Positions 7,369 to 17,348 are shown, numbered from the stretch's first letter. The stretch: DNA of 64,000 bases from Prevotella scopos JCM 17725 (GCF_018127785.1 NZ_CP072390.1:186001-250000); one strand, 5' to 3'. Numbers and translations: made by a program. The notes: generated from the letters alone by a model not told the origin.

Positions 7369-10215
7369 ATGAGCATTAGATTAAATAAAGCAATTCGAGA
7401 ATTGAATATAGGACTCCAAACGGCAGTGGAGTTCTTAGAGAAGAAGCCAGAGTTAGGCGAAGTGAAAAATGAGCTTAACTTCAAGCTAAGCGAGGGTCAG
7501 TATAAGGCTCTTGTAGATGCCTTCAATAATGATAAGGAGGTAAAGAAGGACGCAGCTAAGCTTTTACAGAAGAAGACGAAAGAGAAGAAAAGTTCGGCTG
7601 ATCATAAGGGAGAGGCTGTCGTTAAGACTGAGCGTCAGCAGTTTAAGCCAGTTGGAAAGATTGATCTTGATCAGCTGAATAAATCTACTGCGAAGAAAAA
7701 AGATGTTGCTCCTGCTGTAGCTGCCGTTAAACCTGCAGAGGAGAAGAAAAAGGTAGAGAAGCATGATGCACATAAGAAGCATGTAGCTAATAAAGAAGAA
7801 GCAAAGATTGAAGCACCAAAGGCCGAGAAGCCTGCTGCTCCAAAAGCTGAGTCTGTAAAGAAAGAAGCTCCTGCTACGGCTGAAGTGAAATCTGAGGCAA
7901 AGGAAGATGCTAAGGTCGAAGTTGTTGCCTCTAAAACACAGCAAGCTGAAACTACGGCTGCAGACGAAAAGAAAGATAATGGTTTGTTCATGACCAAGAA
8001 TGAAAAGAAAATCTTGAATACACCTAAGGTGAATGTCTTGGGTAAGATTGACCTCAGTACTTTGAACCAGAGCACTCGTCCTAAAAAGAAGAGTAAGGAG
8101 GAACGCCGAAAAGAGCGTGAAGAGAAGGCTGGTCAGGGTAATGGTCAGGGCAAGAAAAAACGCGTTCGTATAAACAAGGAACGTGTTGATATCAATGCTG
8201 CCGCTAACCAGCAGCAGAATCAGAACGGTAAGAAAGGCAATAACAATAACGGCGGTGGCAACAAGAATGCGGGCAAGAAGAACCGTAACCGTAATCAAAA
8301 ACCTTTAGAGGTTGATGATGAGGCTGTAGCACGCCAGGTAAAGGAGACACTTGCTCGTTTGACAAGCAAGAGTCAGAATAAGAAAGGTGCTAAGTATCGT
8401 AAGGAAAAGCGTGATGCCGTTCAAGAGCGTTTGAATGCAGAGGCTAAGGCAGAACGCAAGGAAAGTAAGATATTGAAGCTGACAGAGTTTGTTACTGTTT
8501 CTGAATTGGCAACAATGATGAATGTACCAGTAACAAATGTCATCTCCACTTTGATGTCTGTCGGTATTATGGTATCTATCAACCAGCGCTTGGATGCTGA
8601 GACCATTAATCTTGTGGCTGATGAGTTTGGCTTCAAGACAGAGTATGTAAGTGCTGAAGTGCAGGAAGCTGTTAGTGAAGAGGAGGATGATGAGAATGAC
8701 CTCATCTCACGCGCTCCAATCGTTACAGTCATGGGTCACGTTGACCATGGTAAGACTTCTTTGCTTGACCACATCCGTAACACGAATGTGATTGCTGGTG
8801 AGGCTGGTGGTATTACCCAGCACATTGGTGCTTATGGTGTGACATTGGAGAATGGTCGTAAGGTAACCTTACTGGATACTCCAGGTCATGAAGCATTTAC
8901 TGCTATGCGTGCTCGTGGTGCGCAGGTAACCGATATTGTGATTATCATTATTGCTGCAGACGACTCTGTGATGCCTACTACCAAGGAGGCTATTGCACAT
9001 GCACAGGCTGCAGGTGTACCAATGGTATTTGCAATTAATAAGATAGATAAGCCAGGAGCTAATCCTGATAAGATTCGTGAGGATTTGTCACAGATGAATC
9101 TGCTCGTTGAAGAGTGGGGTGGTAAGTATCAGTGTCAGGAAATCAGTGCTAAGAAGGGAATCGGAGTGAACGAACTTCTTGATAAAGTTCTTCTTGAGGC
9201 TGATATGATGGATCTTAAAGCTAACCCTAACCGTAAGGCTACAGGTACTATCATTGAGTCATCTCTTGATAAAGGTCGTGGTTATGTTAGTACGGTTCTC
9301 GTATCTAACGGTACGCTGAAGATTGGTGACAACGTTATTGCTGGTACTTCATGGGGTCGTATCAAGGCAATGTTCAACGAACGTAACCAGCGTATCGAGA
9401 GTGCTGGACCAGCAGAGCCTGCAATCATCCTCGGTCTGAATGGTGCACCTACAGCTGGTGATACCTTCCACGTTATGGAAACAGAGCAGGAGGCACGTGA
9501 GATTGCTAACAAGCGTGAGCAATTGCAACGTGAGCAGGGCTTGCGTACACAGACTCGTCTTACATTGTCTGATATCTCTCATCGTATTGCACGTGGCGAG
9601 TTCCATGAGATGAATATCATTGTGAAGGGTGATACTGATGGTTCTATCGAGGCATTGTCTGACTCATTCATCAAACTGTCAACTGAAAAGGTTAACGTAA
9701 ACGTTATCAGTAAGGCTGTAGGTCAGATTTCAGAGAATGATGTTATGTTGGCATCTGCTTCTGATGCTGTCATCGTTGGCTTCCAGGTTCGTCCTTCTGC
9801 TGATGCACGTCGCTTGGCCGATCGCGAAGGTGTTGAAATCAATACTTACTCTGTCATTTATGACGCTATTGATGACGTGAAATCTACAATGGTAGGTATG
9901 CTTGACAAGGTGAAGAAAGAAATCATTACTGGTCAGTTTGAGGTTAAGCAGGTATTTAAGATCTCTAAAGTTGGAACAGTTGCCGGTGGTATCGTCACTG
10001 AAGGTAAGGTTCACAGCAAGGATAAGGGTCGCGTAGTCCGTGATGGCATCGTTGTTCATACTGCTCCTATTGATGCACTGAAGCGTTATAAGGACGATGT
10101 GAAGGAAGTTGCGGCAGGACTTGAGTGTGGTATCTCACTTGTCAATTATAATGATTTGCAAGTAGGTGATATCATTGAAACCTTCACGGAGATTGAGGTT
10201 GAACAGAAATTGTAA
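7369..10215 (+). CDS. infB: Translation initiation factor IF-2
   Basis: A 948-residue GTPase that brings initiator tRNA to the 30S subunit. A long Lys/Ala/Glu-rich unstructured N-terminal arm (~50-370) contains an Asn/Gly-rich patch. An IF2 N-domain follows, then the G domain from ~445: GHVDHGKT (G1), DTPGHEAF (G3) and NKIDKP (G4). The C-terminal IF2 domains complete it. The start at 7369 ([15 protein letters not shown]) fits the Bacteroidota family; the GTG at 7279 would add 30 residues read through the heptad repeat. It is the last gene of the rimP operon, with a strong terminator behind. Confidence 0.97.
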   Translation: MSIRLNKAIRELNIGLQTAVEFLEKKPELGEVKNELNFKLSEGQYKALVDAFNNDKEVKKDAAKLLQKKTKEKKSSADHKGEAVVKTERQQFKPVGKIDLDQLNKSTAKKKDVAPAVAAVKPAEEKKKVEKHDAHKKHVANKEEAKIEAPKAEKPAAPKAESVKKEAPATAEVKSEAKEDAKVEVVASKTQQAETTAADEKKDNGLFMTKNEKKILNTPKVNVLGKIDLSTLNQSTRPKKKSKEERRKEREEKAGQGNGQGKKKRVRINKERVDINAAANQQQNQNGKKGNNNNGGGNKNAGKKNRNRNQKPLEVDDEAVARQVKETLARLTSKSQNKKGAKYRKEKRDAVQERLNAEAKAERKESKILKLTEFVTVSELATMMNVPVTNVISTLMSVGIMVSINQRLDAETINLVADEFGFKTEYVSAEVQEAVSEEEDDENDLISRAPIVTVMGHVDHGKTSLLDHIRNTNVIAGEAGGITQHIGAYGVTLENGRKVTLLDTPGHEAFTAMRARGAQVTDIVIIIIAADDSVMPTTKEAIAHAQAAGVPMVFAINKIDKPGANPDKIREDLSQMNLLVEEWGGKYQCQEISAKKGIGVNELLDKVLLEADMMDLKANPNRKATGTIIESSLDKGRGYVSTVLVSNGTLKIGDNVIAGTSWGRIKAMFNERNQRIESAGPAEPAIILGLNGAPTAGDTFHVMETEQEAREIANKREQLQREQGLRTQTRLTLSDISHRIARGEFHEMNIIVKGDTDGSIEALSDSFIKLSTEKVNVNVISKAVGQISENDVMLASASDAVIVGFQVRPSADARRLADREGVEINTYSVIYDAIDDVKSTMVGMLDKVKKEIITGQFEVKQVFKISKVGTVAGGIVTEGKVHSKDKGRVVRDGIVVHTAPIDALKRYKDDVKEVAAGLECGISLVNYNDLQVGDIIETFTEIEVEQKL

Positions 10216-10222
10216 TAATATA

Positions 10223-10265
10223 AAAAACCGTCTTTTCTCCAATAAAGGAGCAAAGACGGTTTTTT
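10223..10265 (+). terminator. Rho-independent terminator of the rimP-nusA-infB operon
   Basis: AAAAACCGTCTTT pairs with AAAGACGGTTTTT, extended by CTCC/GGAG, and ends in a run of six T. Confidence 0.9.
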
Positions 10266-10556
10266 CTTCATGGTAACAAATGTTTCCATTGAACTATGTG
10301 GCATACTTCTTGTATGCTTACAATGTTGTATATAAGTGTTGAGAATAGAGATGGCGGGAACGAAAAACTTATTGTTGGATCCATAAGAACGATAGGTTTA
10401 AGTGAGTCAAACAATAGGTATTGAAAAGGTGGATAGCATATCAGAATGCGCTAAAGGTTATAGATAAAAGATATATAGTAATGAAAGTATTATGTCTTAA
10501 TCTACTACCTCTTCTAATTATTAAGCGACTTCCTTCTCTTTAATCCCAAAAAACAA
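10266..10556. other. Intergenic region upstream of suf without a recognised element
   Basis: 291 bases lie between the infB terminator and sufB. I see no TAnnTTTG promoter, repeat or RNA gene. The suf promoter must be here but is not of the consensus form. Confidence 0.5.
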
Positions 10557-12002
10557 ATGTCTGAGAACAAAAATAATGAATTTGTAAAGAAAGTCGCAGA
10601 GCAGAAGTATGAGTTCGGCTTTACGACTGATGTACATACAGAGGTCATTCCGAAAGGTTTGAACGAGGATGTCGTTCGACTTATTTCGCAGAAAAAAGGG
10701 GAACCAGATTGGCTCCTCGATTTTCGTTTGAAGGCCTTCCGTTACTGGCAGACACTCCCCATACCAACTTGGGGACACTTGCGTTTGCCTGAGTTACATC
10801 TGCAGGATATCTCTTATTATGCTGATCCGTTAGCGAAGAAGCCTAAGAACAAAGAGATTGATCCAGAGTTAGCAAAAACTTTTGATAAGTTAGGTATTCC
10901 TTTGGAAGAGCGTCTGGCTTTGAGTGGTACGGCAGTTGATGCCATTATGGATTCAGTGTCAGTGAAGACTACCTTTAAGAAGCAATTGGCTGAGAAGGGT
11001 ATCATCTTCTGCTCTATTGGTGAGGCAGTTCAGGAGCACCCTGATTTGATACGTAAGTATCTTGGAAGTGTGGTCCCTTATCGTGATAACTATTCTGCAG
11101 CACTCAACTCTGCGGTGTTTAGTGATGGTTCCTTTGTATATATCCCTAAGGGAGTTCGTTGTCCAATGGAACTTAGTTCATACTTCCGTATCAATGCAAT
11201 TAACACGGGTCAGTTTGAACGTACGCTGATTGTAGCTGACGATGATTCATACGTTAGTTATCTTGAGGGCTGTACCGCTCCTATGCGTGACGAGAATCAG
11301 TTGCATGCAGCTGTAGTTGAAATTGTTGTATTGGACAATGCAGAGGTAAAATACTCTACTGTTCAGAACTGGTATCCTGGTGACGAGAACGGCAAGGGTG
11401 GTGTCTTGAACCTAGTTACAAAGCGTGGTGAACTTCGTGGGGTAAACTCAAAGTTGTCATGGACACAGGTAGAGACAGGTTCTGCTATTACTTGGAAGTA
11501 TCCTTCTTGCGTGCTGAAGGGTGATAACTCACAGGCAGAGTTCTATTCTGTTGCTGTGACAAATAACTATCAGGAAGCGGATACGGGTACGAAGATGATT
11601 CACATGGGTAAGAATACTAAGAGTACGATCATCTCTAAGGGTATCTCTGCTGGCCATAGTCAGAACTCTTATCGTGGTCTTGTTCGTGCTACAGCGAATG
11701 CAGAAAATGCTCGTAACTATTCAAGTTGTGACTCTCTTCTCTTGGGTTCTGACTGCGGTGCTCACACTTTCCCTTATATGGATATTCATAATGATACAGC
11801 CATTGTTGAGCATGAGGCTACGACATCCAAGATTAGCGAAGATCAGCTCTTCTATTGTAATCAACGTGGTATTCCTACAGAGGATGCTGTTGGATTGATT
11901 GTCAATGGTTATGCTAAAGATGTCCTCAACAAGCTCCCGATGGAGTTTGCTGTAGAAGCACAGAAGCTTCTCTCGGTGACATTGGAAGGAACAGTAGGAT
12001 AG
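10557..12002 (+). CDS. sufB: Fe-S cluster assembly scaffold protein SufB
   Basis: A 481-residue subunit of the SufBCD complex that builds Fe-S clusters. It matches SufB in length and in conserved stretches: [12 protein letters not shown] (~215-230), the beta-helix core, and the C-terminal [19 protein letters not shown] followed by [15 protein letters not shown]. It starts a suf operon (sufB, unknown gene, sufC, sufD, sufS). Unusually, a small exported protein gene sits between it and sufC, 12 nt downstream of its stop. Confidence 0.96.
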   Translation: MSENKNNEFVKKVAEQKYEFGFTTDVHTEVIPKGLNEDVVRLISQKKGEPDWLLDFRLKAFRYWQTLPIPTWGHLRLPELHLQDISYYADPLAKKPKNKEIDPELAKTFDKLGIPLEERLALSGTAVDAIMDSVSVKTTFKKQLAEKGIIFCSIGEAVQEHPDLIRKYLGSVVPYRDNYSAALNSAVFSDGSFVYIPKGVRCPMELSSYFRINAINTGQFERTLIVADDDSYVSYLEGCTAPMRDENQLHAAVVEIVVLDNAEVKYSTVQNWYPGDENGKGGVLNLVTKRGELRGVNSKLSWTQVETGSAITWKYPSCVLKGDNSQAEFYSVAVTNNYQEADTGTKMIHMGKNTKSTIISKGISAGHSQNSYRGLVRATANAENARNYSSCDSLLLGSDCGAHTFPYMDIHNDTAIVEHEATTSKISEDQLFYCNQRGIPTEDAVGLIVNGYAKDVLNKLPMEFAVEAQKLLSVTLEGTVG

Positions 12003-12014
12003 AATGATTAAACT

Positions 12015-12440
12015 ATGGATATGCGAAGGGGCATACTGATAACATTTGGCTTGCTGCTTACAACAATGCTTCAAGCCCAATCATGGCAGCCAAGGTCATG
12101 GCAGAAGTATCTTATTGGTGAACAAGTAAAAAGGGAGTCATTAAGCAGTTGTCATTCAGTAATGGGTAGCGTTGTTGTACCAACGCCTTATGACCCTCGT
12201 CTCTTTCGCACAGTAATTGGGTCTGATATCATAAAGGATATTCGTCCTTATAAGAAGAAAGCTAAGCTAATCTTCGGCGATACAGATCAATCTCAATCAG
12301 TATTTGCTGAACAAGATGCTGCTACAGAGCGTGCTCGTATGGTAGAGGGAGATTATGATTCTGGATTTGGTATCTTCTCAGCCATTCTGGCAACTGTTGC
12401 TGATATAATAGGTAACAATCTTAAAGTAAAGAATAAATAA
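12015..12440 (+). CDS. Unknown small exported protein inside the suf operon
   Basis: A 141-residue protein I do not recognise. It begins with a signal peptide (MDMRRGILITFGLLLTTMLQAQS). The mature part has a Trp-rich start (WQPRSWQKYL), a central PTPYDPRLFRTVIGSDI, then a Lys-rich and an acidic segment. Residues ~118-136 form a hydrophobic helix (IFSAILATVADIIG) that could bind membrane. The gene is packed tightly, 12 nt after sufB and 8 nt before sufC, so it must be co-transcribed. An exported product within a cytosolic Fe-S assembly operon is odd. Coding is supported by spacing, codon use and signal peptide, not by a known family. Confidence 0.75.
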   Translation: MDMRRGILITFGLLLTTMLQAQSWQPRSWQKYLIGEQVKRESLSSCHSVMGSVVVPTPYDPRLFRTVIGSDIIKDIRPYKKKAKLIFGDTDQSQSVFAEQDAATERARMVEGDYDSGFGIFSAILATVADIIGNNLKVKNK

Positions 12441-12448
12441 TAAATAGT

Positions 12449-13207
12449 ATGTTAGAAGTAAGAAACCTGCACGCAACCATTGCAGGTAAAGAAATATTAA
12501 GAGGCATCAACCTCACAATTAAAGATGGTGAGATTCATGCTATTATGGGTCCTAATGGCTCTGGTAAGTCAACACTGAGTGCAGTACTCACAGGTAATCC
12601 TCTTTATGAGGTAACTGATGGTATGGCATTGTTTAATGGCAAGAATCTCTTGGAGATGAAGCCTGAGGACCGTTCACATGAGGGACTCTTCTTATCTTTC
12701 CAGTATCCAGTAGAGATACCAGGTGTAAGTATGACTAACTTCATGAAGGCCGCTATCAATGCAAAGCGTGCCTATGAAGGATTAGAACCAATGAAGGCTG
12801 CAGAGTTTATGGCACTTATGCGTGAGAAGCGTCAGTTGGTAGGTATGGACTCTACACTCTCTCGTCGTAGTGTAAACGAGGGCTTTTCTGGTGGTGAGAA
12901 GAAACGCAATGAGATTTTCCAAATGGCAATGTTAGAGCCAAAGCTCAGTATTCTTGATGAGACAGACTCTGGTCTTGATGTTGATGCTATGCGTATTGTA
13001 GCTGAGGGTGTAAACAAGATGCACAATGAAACAACATCAGCAATAGTAATTACGCACTATGAACGACTACTGGATATGATAAAGCCTGATGTGATTCATG
13101 TTCTTTATAAGGGTCGCATTGTGAAGACTGCAGGTCCTGAACTTGCTAAGGAGATTGAGCAACGCGGTTACGATTGGATTAAGGAAGAAGTTGAGGCAGA
13201 GGGATAA
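12449..13207 (+). CDS. sufC: Fe-S assembly ATPase SufC
   Basis: A 252-residue ABC-type ATPase that powers the SufBCD scaffold in the cytosol. Walker A is GPNGSGKST (34-42), the signature is GFSGGEKKRNE, Walker B is LSILDETDSGLDVDA, and the switch His lies in IVITHYERLL. The ETDSGLD form in place of DEPTSGLD is typical of SufC. It is followed by a 172-nt spacer that carries the CCTAG repeat before sufD. Confidence 0.97.
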   Translation: MLEVRNLHATIAGKEILRGINLTIKDGEIHAIMGPNGSGKSTLSAVLTGNPLYEVTDGMALFNGKNLLEMKPEDRSHEGLFLSFQYPVEIPGVSMTNFMKAAINAKRAYEGLEPMKAAEFMALMREKRQLVGMDSTLSRRSVNEGFSGGEKKRNEIFQMAMLEPKLSILDETDSGLDVDAMRIVAEGVNKMHNETTSAIVITHYERLLDMIKPDVIHVLYKGRIVKTAGPELAKEIEQRGYDWIKEEVEAEG

Positions 13208-13255
13208 TGGTCAGCTTGAGGGAAATTGTTATTAAGCTAAGTTAGCAATTATGAT

Positions 13256-13318
13256 CCTAGGAGTCCTAGGAAACCTAGCAATCCTAGGGACCCTAGTAAC
13301 CCTAGGCCACCTAGTTCT
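13256..13318. repeat. CCTAGnnnn tandem repeat, 9-bp period (sufC-sufD spacer)
   Basis: CCTAG starts at 13256, 13265, 13274, 13283, 13292, 13301 and 13310, exactly 9 bp apart. The four bases between are variable. No other array of this unit is in the window. Confidence 0.9.
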
Positions 13319-13379
13319 AAAAAAATGTTAGTATCCCTTGCTTGAACCCTTTAGATAAAACCTCCAAAAAGAAATTACA

Positions 13380-14723
13380 ATGCAAAGCGAAAAACAATAT
13401 ATAGACCTCTACACAGAGGCGCAGCAACTTATTAAGCAACATGCTGCACCTGTGCTTAATGAGGTGCGTGATAAGGCTTTTGAAGACTTCCGTCGTCAGG
13501 GCTTTCCAACCAAGAAGGTGGAACGCTATAAATATACGGATATGCAAAAGCTCTTTGAACCAGATTATGGCTTGAACCTCAACCGCCTTGAGATTCCTGT
13601 GAATCCTTATGAGACATTCAGATGTGATGTGCCCAATCTGAGTACTTCTTTATATTTCATAGTCAATGATCAGTTCTATACGAAGGCTCTTCCAAACGTA
13701 AAACTCAATGATGGAGTTGTCGTTGATAGCCTTAATCATGTGGCTATGGAACAGCCAGAATTGGTAAAGAAGTACTATGGTAAGCTGGCTAATACGGAGA
13801 AAGATGCTGTTACGGCACTTAATACGATGCTAGCACAGGATGGTCTCTTTATTTATGTTCCAAAGAATGTGGAGCTTGACCGTACAGTTCAGATTATAAA
13901 CATTCTCCGTTCTGATGTCGATCTGATGGTTAATCGTAGAGTGATAATAGTGTTGGAAGAAGGTGCTAAGGCACAGTTTCTTTTCTGTGATCACGCTGCT
14001 GATAATAAGAACTTCCTTGCTACACAGGTGATAGAAGCCTTTGTTGGTGAAAATGCATGTCTCGAGTTGAACTGTATGGAAGAGACGCATGCAAAGAATG
14101 TACGTGTATCAAATGTCTATATAGAACAGCAACGTAATTCACGTGCAAGCCACAATGTCATAACATTGCATAATGGTGTAACTCGTAATATGCTCGACCT
14201 TGTGTTTAAGGGAGAGGGTAGCGAGTGCTTCTGTAATGGTTGTGTGATAGCTGATAAGAACCAGCATGTTGATAACAATACGCTTATCGACCACCAAGTA
14301 CCTCATTGTACGAGTAACGAACTTTATAAGTATGTACTTGACGAAAATGCTGTCGGTGCTTTTGCTGGTCGTGTACTTGTTCGTAAGGGTGCACAGAAGA
14401 CGCTCTCACAGGAGAACAACCGCAATCTTTGCGCCAGCAAGACAGCTCGTATGTTTACCCAGCCAATGCTTGAGATTTATGCGGATGATGTTCAGTGTAA
14501 TCACGGGTCAACTGTTGGTCAGTTAAATGATGCGGCACTCTTCTATATGCAGCAGCGTGGTATTGATAAGAAAGAAGCAAAGCTCCTCCTTGAGTTTGCT
14601 TTTATCAATGAGGTAATCGACAAGATGGAACTTGAACCATTGCGCGATCGTCTCCACCATTTGGTAGAGAAGCGTTTCCGTGGTGAGCTCGATAAGTGCG
14701 AAGGATGCAATTTGTGTAAATAA
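13380..14723 (+). CDS. sufD: Fe-S cluster assembly protein SufD
   Basis: A 447-residue partner of SufB in the SufBCD complex. An N-terminal helical part (~1-110) is followed by the right-handed beta-helix core shared with SufB (~140-400; GVTRNMLDLVFKGEGSECF). The C-terminal motif ALFYMQQRGIDKKEAKLLLEFAF (~388-410) is diagnostic of SufB/SufD. The end, LDKCEGCNLCK, has a CxxCxxC motif that could bind metal. It is preceded by the CCTAG array and followed by an ATTAGCC array before sufS. Confidence 0.95.
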   Translation: MQSEKQYIDLYTEAQQLIKQHAAPVLNEVRDKAFEDFRRQGFPTKKVERYKYTDMQKLFEPDYGLNLNRLEIPVNPYETFRCDVPNLSTSLYFIVNDQFYTKALPNVKLNDGVVVDSLNHVAMEQPELVKKYYGKLANTEKDAVTALNTMLAQDGLFIYVPKNVELDRTVQIINILRSDVDLMVNRRVIIVLEEGAKAQFLFCDHAADNKNFLATQVIEAFVGENACLELNCMEETHAKNVRVSNVYIEQQRNSRASHNVITLHNGVTRNMLDLVFKGEGSECFCNGCVIADKNQHVDNNTLIDHQVPHCTSNELYKYVLDENAVGAFAGRVLVRKGAQKTLSQENNRNLCASKTARMFTQPMLEIYADDVQCNHGSTVGQLNDAALFYMQQRGIDKKEAKLLLEFAFINEVIDKMELEPLRDRLHHLVEKRFRGELDKCEGCNLCK

Positions 14724-14727
14724 TTTG

Positions 14728-14790
14728 GTATTGGGCTTTATTAGCCCAATTAGCCTTATTGGCTCAATTAGCCTTATTAGCCCAATAAAA
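14728..14790. repeat. 9-bp periodic repeat (CTTATTAGC type), sufD-sufS spacer
   Basis: Seven consecutive 9-nt units of the pattern nnATTRGC(C) (TTTATTAGC, CCAATTAGC, CTTATTGGC and so on) fill nearly the whole 69-bp spacer. The same unit recurs at 60628-60690 and weakly at 1431-1466. Confidence 0.85.
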
Positions 14791-14792
14791 AG

Positions 14793-16010
14793 ATGTACGA
14801 TATAAACAAAGTAAGGGAAGATTTCCCAATTCTCTCTCGCACTATTTATGGCAAACCGCTGGTTTACCTTGACAATGGTGCTACCACACAGAAACCACTC
14901 TGTGTGCTGGATGCTATGCGGGAGGAATACCTCAATGTAAATGCCAATGTACATCGAGGTGTGCACTGGATGTCTCAGCAAGCTACTGATCTGCACGAGG
15001 CTGCTCGTGAGACTGTACGTAAGTTCATCAATGCACCTTCAATAAGTGAGATAGTCTTCACTCGTGGTACAACAGAAAGTTTGAATCTCGTTGCATCAAG
15101 TTTTGTTGAAGGCTGTATGAAGGAAGGTGATGAGGTCATTATCTCAGCGATGGAGCATCACTCAAACATTGTTCCTTGGCAGTTGCAAGAACAACGCAAA
15201 GGGATTGTTCTGAAAGTTATTCCAATGACCGATGAGGGCGAACTCGAGCTTGATGCTTACGAAAATCTTTTCACAGAACGCACAAAACTTGTCAGCGTAA
15301 CACAGGTAAGTAACGTTCTTGGAACAATCAACCCGGTGAAGAAGATGATTCGTATTGCCCACGAACATGGTGTACCTGTAGTAGTGGACGGTGCGCAAAG
15401 CGTTCCTCACTTTGCCGTTGATGTACAAGATCTCGATTGCGATTTCCTCGCTTTTAGTGGTCATAAGGTGTATGGTCCTACAGGAGTTGGCGTTCTTTTT
15501 GGTAAAGAAGAGTGGCTTGACAGGCTACCACCATATCAAGGAGGTGGCGAAATGATAGAACGTGTCAGCTTTGAAAAGACTACCTTTGAACGGCCTCCTT
15601 TGAAGTTTGAGGCGGGAACTCCTGACTATGTTGCTACGCATGGACTTGCTACAGCCCTTGATTATGTGTCTTCCTTGGGTATGGATAATATCCTCGCTCA
15701 CGAACAAGATCTTACGCATTATGCGCTCCAACAGTTACGCGAGATTGAAGGGATGCATATCTATGGACATTATCATGACAGCGGAGATGCCGTTATCAGC
15801 TTCAATGTAGGTGATATTCATCACATGGATTTAGGTACGTTGCTCGATCAGCTAGGTATTGCTGTCCGTACAGGTCACCATTGTGCCCAACCTTTAATGG
15901 ATCGTCTTGGTATCTTAGGTACTGTTCGAGCTTCCTTCGGACTCTACAATACACGTGAGGAAGTTGATGCCGTAGTTGCAGGTATCAAGCGTATTGCAAT
16001 GATGTTTTAG
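14793..16010 (+). CDS. sufS: Cysteine desulfurase SufS
   Basis: A 405-residue PLP enzyme of the group II desulfurases, which takes sulfur from cysteine for Fe-S assembly. The PLP lysine is Lys225 in SGHKVYGPTG. The catalytic Cys364 lies in RTGHHCAQP. Other family marks are YLDNGATTQKP near the start and FTRGTTESLNLVA. It is the last gene of the suf operon. No sufE/sufU gene is adjacent, so the sulfur acceptor is encoded elsewhere. Confidence 0.96.
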   Translation: MYDINKVREDFPILSRTIYGKPLVYLDNGATTQKPLCVLDAMREEYLNVNANVHRGVHWMSQQATDLHEAARETVRKFINAPSISEIVFTRGTTESLNLVASSFVEGCMKEGDEVIISAMEHHSNIVPWQLQEQRKGIVLKVIPMTDEGELELDAYENLFTERTKLVSVTQVSNVLGTINPVKKMIRIAHEHGVPVVVDGAQSVPHFAVDVQDLDCDFLAFSGHKVYGPTGVGVLFGKEEWLDRLPPYQGGGEMIERVSFEKTTFERPPLKFEAGTPDYVATHGLATALDYVSSLGMDNILAHEQDLTHYALQQLREIEGMHIYGHYHDSGDAVISFNVGDIHHMDLGTLLDQLGIAVRTGHHCAQPLMDRLGILGTVRASFGLYNTREEVDAVVAGIKRIAMMF

Positions 16011-16028
16011 GGAAATAGGTAAATGAAA

Positions 16029-16070
16029 ACAGGCGTTCATAAATGTTTTATAATGTTTATGGACACCTGT
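16029..16070. terminator. Hairpin between convergent sufS and the small membrane gene
   Basis: ACAGGCGTTCATAAAT pairs with GTTTATGGACACCTGT (two or three wobble pairs). It lies between convergent genes and could serve both; the T-runs are weak. Confidence 0.5.
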
Positions 16071-16094
16071 TATTACGAAAGTATATGGAGTCGC

Positions 16095-16376
16095 TCATCC
16101 CTTCTTGCATTTATAAAGACTGAAGACAAACCAAGCCAAACAGATTCCTTGCAAAAGCATTGAGGAAACTATAGGAAATACTGTTAGGATAAATGCCAAC
16201 TGAGCCTGTGTGATATACGAAGCTTGCTTGCTACTCACTTCTCGTTCAAGAACAGCACTGTAATATTTACGTAGCCATTCCTTTGGAGTTTGGAACCATG
16301 TTGCAACATCTGTGAAGAAACGACTAAGCTCGTTATACGATGTGTTACGCTCTGTGAGAATCATTTCCTTTTTCAT
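16095..16376 (-). CDS. Small membrane protein of unknown function
   Basis: A 93-residue protein I do not recognise. Residues ~1-55 are polar and helical (FTDVATWFQTPKEWLRKYY). Residues ~59-88 are a long hydrophobic stretch (FILTVFPIVSSMLLQGICLAWFVF, written here only as its limits F64-F84) ending in a Lys/Cys tail KCKKG. It is convergent with sufS. A -7 element (TATTTTTG, 16442-16449 minus) lies upstream. Coding is supported by start, promoter and an anchored membrane segment; function is open. Confidence 0.6.
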   Translation of the reverse strand: MKKEMILTERNTSYNELSRFFTDVATWFQTPKEWLRKYYSAVLEREVSSKQASYITQAQLAFILTVFPIVSSMLLQGICLAWFVFSLYKCKKG

Positions 16377-16441
16377 ATTCTTTTGTTTTTAATTGTTTGC
16401 TATATAAATAAGGTGTAAAACCTGTCATTGGTTTACGTTTG

Positions 16442-16449
16442 CAAAAATA
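16442..16449 (-). promoter_or_regulatory. -7 element of the small membrane protein gene
   Basis: TATTTTTG on the minus strand, 65 nt before the start. No good -33 element. Confidence 0.5.
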
Positions 16450-16543
16450 GCCGTGTGTTGTGCAACTAATGTTCACTCGCTTAAAAATATTTGTTATATA
16501 AACTTAATACGAAAGGTTCTTTAACTTTTAAATCCAATTACTC

Positions 16544-17146
16544 ATGCTGAAAAGTCATTATTATGAAGACCTTATTGAAGCAGGTTGCGATGAGGCAGGA
16601 CGGGGATGTCTTGCAGGAAGTGTTTATGCTGCAGCTGTAATTTTGCCGCCCGACTATCAAAATGAGTTGTTAAACGATTCTAAGAAGCTTACAGCTAAGA
16701 AGCGTTATGCACTTCGTGAGGAGATTGAAAGAGATGCCATTGCGTGGGCTGTTGGTATCGTTACGCCTAAAGAGATAGACAAGATAAATATTCTCAATGC
16801 TTCTTTTCTTGCTATGCATCGTGCTTTAGAGCAGTTGAAGGTTCGTCCACAAGCAATCATAGTTGATGGCAATCGCTTCAATCCTTATGAAGATTTACCT
16901 TTTACAACCATTATCAAAGGTGATGGGAAGTATCTTTCTATAGCTGCGGCCTCTATTCTTGCAAAGACTTATCGCGATGATTATATGCTTTCCTTGGCAG
17001 AGGAATATCCGCAATATGACTGGCAATCAAATATGGGTTACCCAACAAAAAAGCATCGTCAGGCAATTCGTGAATATGGCATCACACCTTACCATCGCAA
17101 AAGCTATAACCTTCTGGGTGATGGACAACTCTCTTTTGACTTTTAA
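16544..17146 (+). CDS. rnhB: Ribonuclease HII
   Basis: A 200-residue enzyme that cuts the RNA strand of RNA-DNA hybrids and removes single ribonucleotides from DNA. The acidic metal site is visible: Asp and Glu in [12 protein letters not shown] (~15-26), Asp in IIVDGNRF, and a further Asp in the AKTYRDDYM region. Its length equals the family norm. It is monocistronic, between a divergent small gene and a long regulatory region. Confidence 0.96.
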   Translation: MLKSHYYEDLIEAGCDEAGRGCLAGSVYAAAVILPPDYQNELLNDSKKLTAKKRYALREEIERDAIAWAVGIVTPKEIDKINILNASFLAMHRALEQLKVRPQAIIVDGNRFNPYEDLPFTTIIKGDGKYLSIAAASILAKTYRDDYMLSLAEEYPQYDWQSNMGYPTKKHRQAIREYGITPYHRKSYNLLGDGQLSFDF

Positions 17147-17192
17147 TTATTAATATTTCTAGCGTGATATTTTCAATCCATTCTCTCTGACG

Positions 17193-17231
17193 AATTTCTT
17201 TAACTCCTGTCAGAGAGGAGTTAAAGAAATT
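17193..17231 (+). terminator. Perfect 16-bp hairpin after rnhB
   Basis: AATTTCTTTAACTCCT pairs perfectly with AGGAGTTAAAGAAATT around a 7-nt loop. There is no T-run, so it is a terminator candidate or an RNA-processing site. Confidence 0.55.
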
Positions 17232-17265
17232 ATCACATAAAATACGAGATTAGTTTTATTTTAAA

Positions 17266-17348
17266 TTGCTGTCATTTTTAACATTTTATGTATCTTGTTG
17301 AAACAGAACAAGTAAAGCACCTATTATAAATGACAGGAATGACAGGAA
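17266..17348 (+). repeat. 83-bp inverted-repeat element, copy 1
   Basis: It starts TTGCTGTCATTTTTAACA and ends TGACAGGAATGACAGGAA, with an unconserved ~45-nt centre. Copies 2 (28176-28258, opposite strand) and 3 (49693-49774) share both ends and the length. The end repeats are inverted (TTGCTGTCA/TGACAGnAA). Confidence 0.85.

Noticed and set aside
7564..8298. Long minus-strand reading frame (244 codons)
   Set aside because: It is the shadow of the Lys/Ala-rich arm of infB. Its composition (Leu/Phe/Ile/Ser runs) mirrors Lys/Glu codons and no start signal or promoter fits.
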